Part shown: one piece after another, positions 60,241 through 64,000 of the stretch | How positions within the stretch are numbered: position 1 is the stretch's first letter | Layout of the letters: every line of letters begins with the position of its first letter | Notes under the pieces: generated by a model | Databases searched by the model: none | Told to the model about the DNA's origin: nothing | The model's input: only the letters and a program-made list of their open reading frames with translations | Source of the DNA: Pseudomonas sp. BBP2017 | GTDB taxonomy: Bacteria > Pseudomonadota > Gammaproteobacteria > Pseudomonadales > Pseudomonadaceae | Reading direction: 5' to 3' | Length of the DNA stretch: 64,000 bases | NCBI RefSeq assembly: GCF_003024385.1 | Contig: NZ_PVZN01000012.1 | Location: 62,001-126,000 of the forward strand | Translations under genes and position numbers: made by a program

Positions 60241-62142
60241 TCAGGTCCCGACGATGCCACCATCTTCCCGGCTGATCGCCATTACCGACGAACGCGGCTT
60301 GCCATTGGGCAAGTGCTCGGGAAAGGTCGAGCCGCCAGTTTCACCTGGATGCTGAATCCCCACGAACAAGGTGCGTTGGTCTGGCGCAAAAGCGATACCG
60401 GTTACCTCACAAGCCACCGGCCCGACCATGAAGCGCCGAATCTCGCCGCTGACCGGGTCGGCACAGAGCATCTGGTTATTGCCCATGCCGGCAAAATCAC
60501 CGCTATTGCTGTAGTCGCCATCGGTGAGGATCCACAACCGGCCATCCGGGTCGAAGCCCAGCCCGTCCGGGCTGTTGAACATGTTCTGCGGGGTAATGTT
60601 GCTTGAGCCGCCCTTGGCATCATCAGGGTGTACCGAAGGGTTGCCGGCGACCACGAACAGGTCCCAGTCGAAACTCATGGCGCCGTGGTCATTTTCACTT
60701 TCGCGCCAGCGCAGGATCTGCCCGTAGAGATTTTTCTCACGTGGGTTGGGGCCGCCTGCCGGTTGGCCTTCTTCCCCGCGTTTGACGTTGTTGGTCAGGG
60801 TGCAATAGACCTGGCCATCCTTGGGGCTGAGCACAATCCACTCCGGGCGGTCCATGCGTGTTGCCTTGAGCTGGCTGGCGGCCAGGCGCGCGTGGATCAG
60901 GACCTGGGCCTGGCTGGCAAAACCGTTGGCGGCAATCAGGCCGTTCTTGCCGTGGGTCAGTTCCAGCCACTGGCCTTTGCCTCGCGGATGGTCGGCGTTC
61001 TGGTCGCCATCGTCGAAACGCGCGACATACAGGGTGCCGTGGTCAAGCAGGCTGCGGTTGGCGCTGGGGTTCTTGTGGTCGATGCGGTCGCGGCTGATGA
61101 ATTTGTAGATGAACTCACCGCGCTCATCGTCGCCCATATAGACCACCGCCCGACCATCGCGGGTTTCGCCGAGGGCGGCGTTTTCATGTTTGAAGCGGCC
61201 CAGAGCAGTGCGTTTTACCGGGGTCGAATCCGGGTCGAACGGATCGATCTCCACCACCCAGCCATGACGGTTCAGTTCATTGGGGTTCTTTGCCAGGTCG
61301 AAACGCGGGTCGTGCGGGTGCCAGCCGATTTCCTTGCTGTCGATCGTGGCCCCGTAGCGTTTCTGCCCCGCATCGAACGCTTGCTCCGGATTGCTGCTGC
61401 CGAAGCAGTCGGTGAAGTTCTCTTCACAGGTCAGGTAAGTGCCCCAGGGGGTCTTGCCGTTGGCGCAGTTCTGGAACGTGCCGAGCACCTTGCGACCGCT
61501 GTTGTCGGCCGCGGTCTTCATCCAGGCATCGCCCGCCGCCGGGCCGCTGACGCGGATCGGCGAGTTGCCGTGGATGCGCCGGTTGTAGGGCGAACCCTGG
61601 ACGAACTGCCATTGGCCATTGCTGCGTTTGACCTCGATCACCGATACGCCTTCGGCAGCCTGGGCCTTGTGCACGTCTTCGGCGGAGGCCGGTTGCCCAC
61701 CGTGAGCGAACAGATAGCGGTAGTTGGTGTATTCGTTGTTGATGGCCATCAACGCCCGATTGTCATCGTTCGGGAAGGGGAACAGGCTCATGCCGTCATT
61801 GTTGTCACCGAACTGCAGTTCCTGGGCCCTGGCTGTGCCCTGGCCGGAGGCATCGAAGGCCGGGGCGTCGGCATGCAGTGGCTGGCCCCAGCTGATCAGT
61901 ACCGAGGCCTTGTAGCCAGGGGGCAGGCTGATGCTGTCGGCGGTGGCACTGGGGATGCTGGTAAAGCCGAGCAGGCTGCTATTGGCTGCGCTGACACTGG
62001 CGGCCATGACGCTACGGCTGAGCAGACTGCCACCCAGAAACAGGGCGGCGCCGCACAGGGCACCCGCTCCGATGAAACGACGGCGACTCAGGCTGACCAG
62101 CTGTTCGAGGTCGGTGGACTGGTGTTCTTCTAATAGGTTCAT
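60241..62142 (-). CDS. phoX: PhoX-type alkaline phosphatase, Tat-exported
   Basis: Phosphatase of 633 residues in the DUF839/PhoX family, which uses calcium and iron to hydrolyse phosphomonoesters in the periplasm. A twin-arginine signal (SRRRFIGAG at 19-27 followed by a hydrophobic stretch) exports it folded. Family landmarks include NNEYTNYRYLF, YLTCEENFTDCFG, GHPHDPR-like GWHPHDPRFD, FKHENAA, YMGDDERGEFIYKF and SPDGLGFDPDGRLWILTDGD. AGGAAG precedes the ATG, and a Pho box lies 44 bases further upstream, supporting phosphate-starvation control. Confidence 0.92.
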   Translation of the reverse strand: MNLLEEHQSTDLEQLVSLSRRRFIGAGALCGAALFLGGSLLSRSVMAASVSAANSSLLGFTSIPSATADSISLPPGYKASVLISWGQPLHADAPAFDASGQGTARAQELQFGDNNDGMSLFPFPNDDNRALMAINNEYTNYRYLFAHGGQPASAEDVHKAQAAEGVSVIEVKRSNGQWQFVQGSPYNRRIHGNSPIRVSGPAAGDAWMKTAADNSGRKVLGTFQNCANGKTPWGTYLTCEENFTDCFGSSNPEQAFDAGQKRYGATIDSKEIGWHPHDPRFDLAKNPNELNRHGWVVEIDPFDPDSTPVKRTALGRFKHENAALGETRDGRAVVYMGDDERGEFIYKFISRDRIDHKNPSANRSLLDHGTLYVARFDDGDQNADHPRGKGQWLELTHGKNGLIAANGFASQAQVLIHARLAASQLKATRMDRPEWIVLSPKDGQVYCTLTNNVKRGEEGQPAGGPNPREKNLYGQILRWRESENDHGAMSFDWDLFVVAGNPSVHPDDAKGGSSNITPQNMFNSPDGLGFDPDGRLWILTDGDYSNSGDFAGMGNNQMLCADPVSGEIRRFMVGPVACEVTGIAFAPDQRTLFVGIQHPGETGGSTFPEHLPNGKPRSSVMAISREDGGIVGT

Positions 62143-62185
62143 GACAGGCTTCCTGCGGGTTTGGCAGTCACCTTAGTCAGCACTT

Positions 62186-62203
62186 ATGACGGTTTTGTGT
62201 CGG
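62186..62203 (-). promoter_or_regulatory. Pho box upstream of phoX
   Basis: On the minus strand CCGACACAAAACCGTCAT matches the PhoB consensus (CTGTCATAWAWCTGTCAY) at 14 of 18 positions, with the required 11-bp repeat period. It lies 44-61 bases before phoX, just after the stop of the ModE-type gene. Confidence 0.65.
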
Positions 62204-62205
62204 TT

Positions 62206-62970
62206 TTACAAAGGCGTTCCGATAAGTACGTAGGACGGTTGAAACTGAACGCGTAGGTTGCTTCCCGCGACCACTGCATGGGCGTTGAGCCAGGCAGGTT
62301 CAGCGAAGGTACAGAGGGTTTGCCCGTTGCTCAACGTCAGGCGTACTTCAGTCGGCCGTTGAGGTTCGTCGATTAATGCCTCGACCCTCGCTTGCAGGCA
62401 GTTGTAGCCTTGCAGTGGAAGTTCCTGTGGGCTGAGTAGCGTCAACCAGCCAGCCTTGATCAAGGCCACCACCGCGGTCCCTGGGGTCAGTTCCAGGCGT
62501 TGGGTGCTGTCGCGAGTAATCAGCGCGTCGATACTCAATTCGTTGGCCAAGGCCAGGCTGATGCGGTCGTAATGCCCTTCGGCCTGGACCGCGCTGACCC
62601 GTCCGTGCAGCTGGTTACGGGCACTGGTGCGCAACATCAGGCGACCGAGCAGGTCGAGGTCGCTGGCGTCTTCGGCGGCTTCCAGGATCTGTGCCTGCAG
62701 CGCTTGCAGGCGCTGGTACAGGCGCAGCACCCGTTGGCCTTCCTGTGACAGCTTGGCGCCACCGCCGCCGCGGCCACCGACACTGCGTTCCACCAGAGGG
62801 CTGGCCGCCAGGTTATTGAGTTCGTCGATGGCATCCCACGCCGCTTTGTAACTCATGCCAGCGCTCTTCGCCGCACGGGTGATCGAGCCTTGTTCGGCGA
62901 TGTGTTGCAGCAAGGCGATCCGCTGCGGGCGGCGAACAATGTGTTGAGTAAGCAGGGCTGGCAAGGACAT
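62206..62970 (-). CDS. modE: ModE-type molybdate-responsive regulator
   Basis: Regulator of 254 residues. An N-terminal winged helix (about 15-90) contains ITRAAKSAGMSYKAAWDAIDELNNLAASPLVERSVGGRGGGGAKLS, the ModE/LysR-like DNA-binding signature. Two TOBE/Mop domains (about 115-180 and 190-254, LMLRTSARNQLHGRV and LQGYNCLQARVEAL) bind molybdate. No modABC genes are nearby. The ATG at 62970 gives MSLPALLTQ; the ribosome site is weak and an in-frame TTG 30 bases upstream cannot be excluded. Confidence 0.88.
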   Translation of the reverse strand: MSLPALLTQHIVRRPQRIALLQHIAEQGSITRAAKSAGMSYKAAWDAIDELNNLAASPLVERSVGGRGGGGAKLSQEGQRVLRLYQRLQALQAQILEAAEDASDLDLLGRLMLRTSARNQLHGRVSAVQAEGHYDRISLALANELSIDALITRDSTQRLELTPGTAVVALIKAGWLTLLSPQELPLQGYNCLQARVEALIDEPQRPTEVRLTLSNGQTLCTFAEPAWLNAHAVVAGSNLRVQFQPSYVLIGTPL

Positions 62971-63030
62971 GTGCGGGCACGGGCAGGAAGGAAATATCAA
63001 CTACGAAAGTGCCCGCACCCTGACAGCAAG

Positions 63031-63768
63031 TCAAGCGCTGCCGGGCTTGGCGGTGCGTGCCAGACAATAGACGTCGACCCGGCGGGCACCGGCCTTGAGC
63101 AGCAGGCTGGCCAGGGCTTGGGCGGTGGCGCCGGTGGTCAGCACATCGTCGATAAGGGCCAGGTGCCGACCTTCCAGCCGGTCGACGTTTTCCACGGTAA
63201 AGGCCTGGCGTAAATTGCGTTTGCGCTGCCGCGCGTTGAGGCCCTGCTGCGCCGGTGTGTCGACCAGGCGCTTGAGTATCCGATCGTCGCAGGCGATACC
63301 GGTGTGCGTGGCCAGCCAGCGGGCGAGCATGGCAGCCTGGTTGTAGCCGCGTTGGCGCAAGCGGCGACGGCTCAGGGGCACCGGCAGGAGCAGTGCCGGA
63401 CGCGGCAGGCCCTCGCTGAAGCGATGCATCAGCCAGCGGCCGAGCAGCTGTGCCAGCAAGTACCCGAGTGGCCACTGGCTGTGGTACTTGAACCGACTGA
63501 TCAGCGCATCCAGCGGAAAGCCGTAGTGCCAGGGTGCCTCAACCCGGTAGAAAGCCGGTGCACGGCGGCTGCATTGGCCGCACGTCAAGCCGTGCATCGG
63601 CAGGGGCAGGGCGCAGACCTGGCAGCCATCTTCCAGCCAGGGCAGTTCGGCTTCGCAGGCGACGCAAAGCGGGTAGGGCTGTTCGGCGGTTTCATTGCAC
63701 AGTAGGCAGGTATGGTTATTATTTAACCACTTGTAAACCATGCTTTTGAGTTGTGGTTGACAGTGCAT
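63031..63768 (-). CDS. comF: ComF family phosphoribosyltransferase-like protein
   Basis: Protein of 245 residues. The N terminus carries a zinc-ribbon-like set of Cys pairs (CLLC, CVAC, CQVC, CGQC). The C-terminal part is a phosphoribosyltransferase fold with the PRPP motif LALIDDVLTTGATAQAL. ComF homologues act in natural transformation as DNA-uptake ATPase partners; the pseudomonad protein (GntX-like) has an unclear role. AAGGAAG precedes the ATG at 63768. A BirA-type operator covers its first codons. Confidence 0.88.
   Translation of the reverse strand: MHCQPQLKSMVYKWLNNNHTCLLCNETAEQPYPLCVACEAELPWLEDGCQVCALPLPMHGLTCGQCSRRAPAFYRVEAPWHYGFPLDALISRFKYHSQWPLGYLLAQLLGRWLMHRFSEGLPRPALLLPVPLSRRRLRQRGYNQAAMLARWLATHTGIACDDRILKRLVDTPAQQGLNARQRKRNLRQAFTVENVDRLEGRHLALIDDVLTTGATAQALASLLLKAGARRVDVYCLARTAKPGSA
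63731..63763. promoter_or_regulatory. BirA operator (biotin regulon)
   Basis: TTGTAAACC-N15-GGTTGACAG matches the BirA consensus TTGTAAACC-N15-GGTTTACAA at 16 of 18 conserved positions. It lies 95 bases upstream of bioB and inside the first dozen codons of comF. BirA with biotinyl-AMP should repress bioB from here and may also reduce comF expression. Confidence 0.75.
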
Positions 63769-63857
63769 CGAGCTTCCTTAACTATGCGAGCTATCCGTGA
63801 TGCGCTGGCGGGCAATCCTGTTCCGGCGCCAGTCAAAGCCTAAACAAGGAACCGCCG

Positions 63858-64000
63858 ATGAGCGCCAGCACAACTGCAACAACACGTCACGACTGGACCC
63901 TGGCCGAGGTCAAGGCGCTGTTCCAGCAACCGTTCAATGACTTGCTGTTCCAGGCGCAGACCGTGCACCGCGCGCACTTCGACGCCAACCGCGTTCAGGT
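63858..64000 (+). CDS. bioB: Biotin synthase, N-terminal part
   Basis: Radical-SAM enzyme that inserts sulphur into dethiobiotin. Only the first 47 codons lie in the window: [31 protein letters not shown], then [17 protein letters not shown], the region just before the CxxxCxxC cluster site (outside the window). AAGGA precedes the ATG. The upstream BirA operator supports the assignment. Confidence 0.93.
   Translation, partial: MSASTTATTRHDWTLAEVKALFQQPFNDLLFQAQTVHRAHFDANRVQ

Overview
This window is ordinary high-GC Pseudomonas chromosome, most likely from the P. putida group. The gene order (purine-type chemoreceptor, ltaE, glyA-soxBDAG-purU-fdhA, creBCD, aceEF, glnE, waaFCGP, siderophore receptor with FecIR, glcB, bioB) matches what I remember of P. 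putida KT2440 around PP_0320 to PP_0362. Copies of one pseudomonad REP family (core GGGAGCGGGCTTGCCCC) lie in many gaps. No tRNA, rRNA or CRISPR was seen. Names come from reading the translated proteins; no database search was run.

Layout. 1-2259: tail of a ZapA-like gene and a chemoreceptor. 2335-12361: threonine aldolase and a one-carbon block. Sarcosine oxidase (SoxBDAG) demethylates sarcosine on tetrahydrofolate, GlyA interconverts glycine and serine, PurU releases formate and FdhA oxidises formaldehyde. 12367-13019: a REP-associated transposase between REPs. 13108-19057: a DUF2780 secreted protein, an acyltransferase, an exported retropepsin-like protein and the CreBCD envelope-stress system with a cre-tag-like site before creD. 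19058-23125: GST, MsrA and a PAS/GAF/GGDEF/EAL protein. 23391-27678: pyruvate dehydrogenase E2 and E1, with two GntR-type dyads upstream. 28119-31055: glnE. 31213-38173: the LPS inner-core operon with WaaF, WaaC, WaaG, WaaP and three more kinase-like proteins, the last carrying two kinase modules.

38176-51348 is the accessory part. A PepSY protein, a small membrane protein and a TonB-dependent siderophore receptor with a signalling domain are separated from their likely FecI/FecR pair by a type VI secretion cassette at 42233-49798: vgrG, DUF4123 adaptor, VasX-like membrane-acting effector, membrane immunity protein and a 17-codon remnant of a second immunity gene. REP fragments lie at both edges, suggesting insertion into a REP site.

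51444-64000: a DnaQ-like exonuclease coupled to a cNMP/CBS/nucleotidyltransferase protein, a stand-alone receiver protein, malate synthase G, a GcvR-like ACT protein, RarD, an SrkA-type kinase, a Tat-exported PhoX phosphatase behind a Pho box, a ModE-type regulator, ComF and the start of bioB. A BirA-type operator lies inside the first codons of comF.

The strongest leads are the T6SS cassette and its immunity remnant, the paired aceE operators, the BirA operator overlapping comF, the tandem-kinase LPS protein and the coupled nucleotidyltransferase/exonuclease pair.
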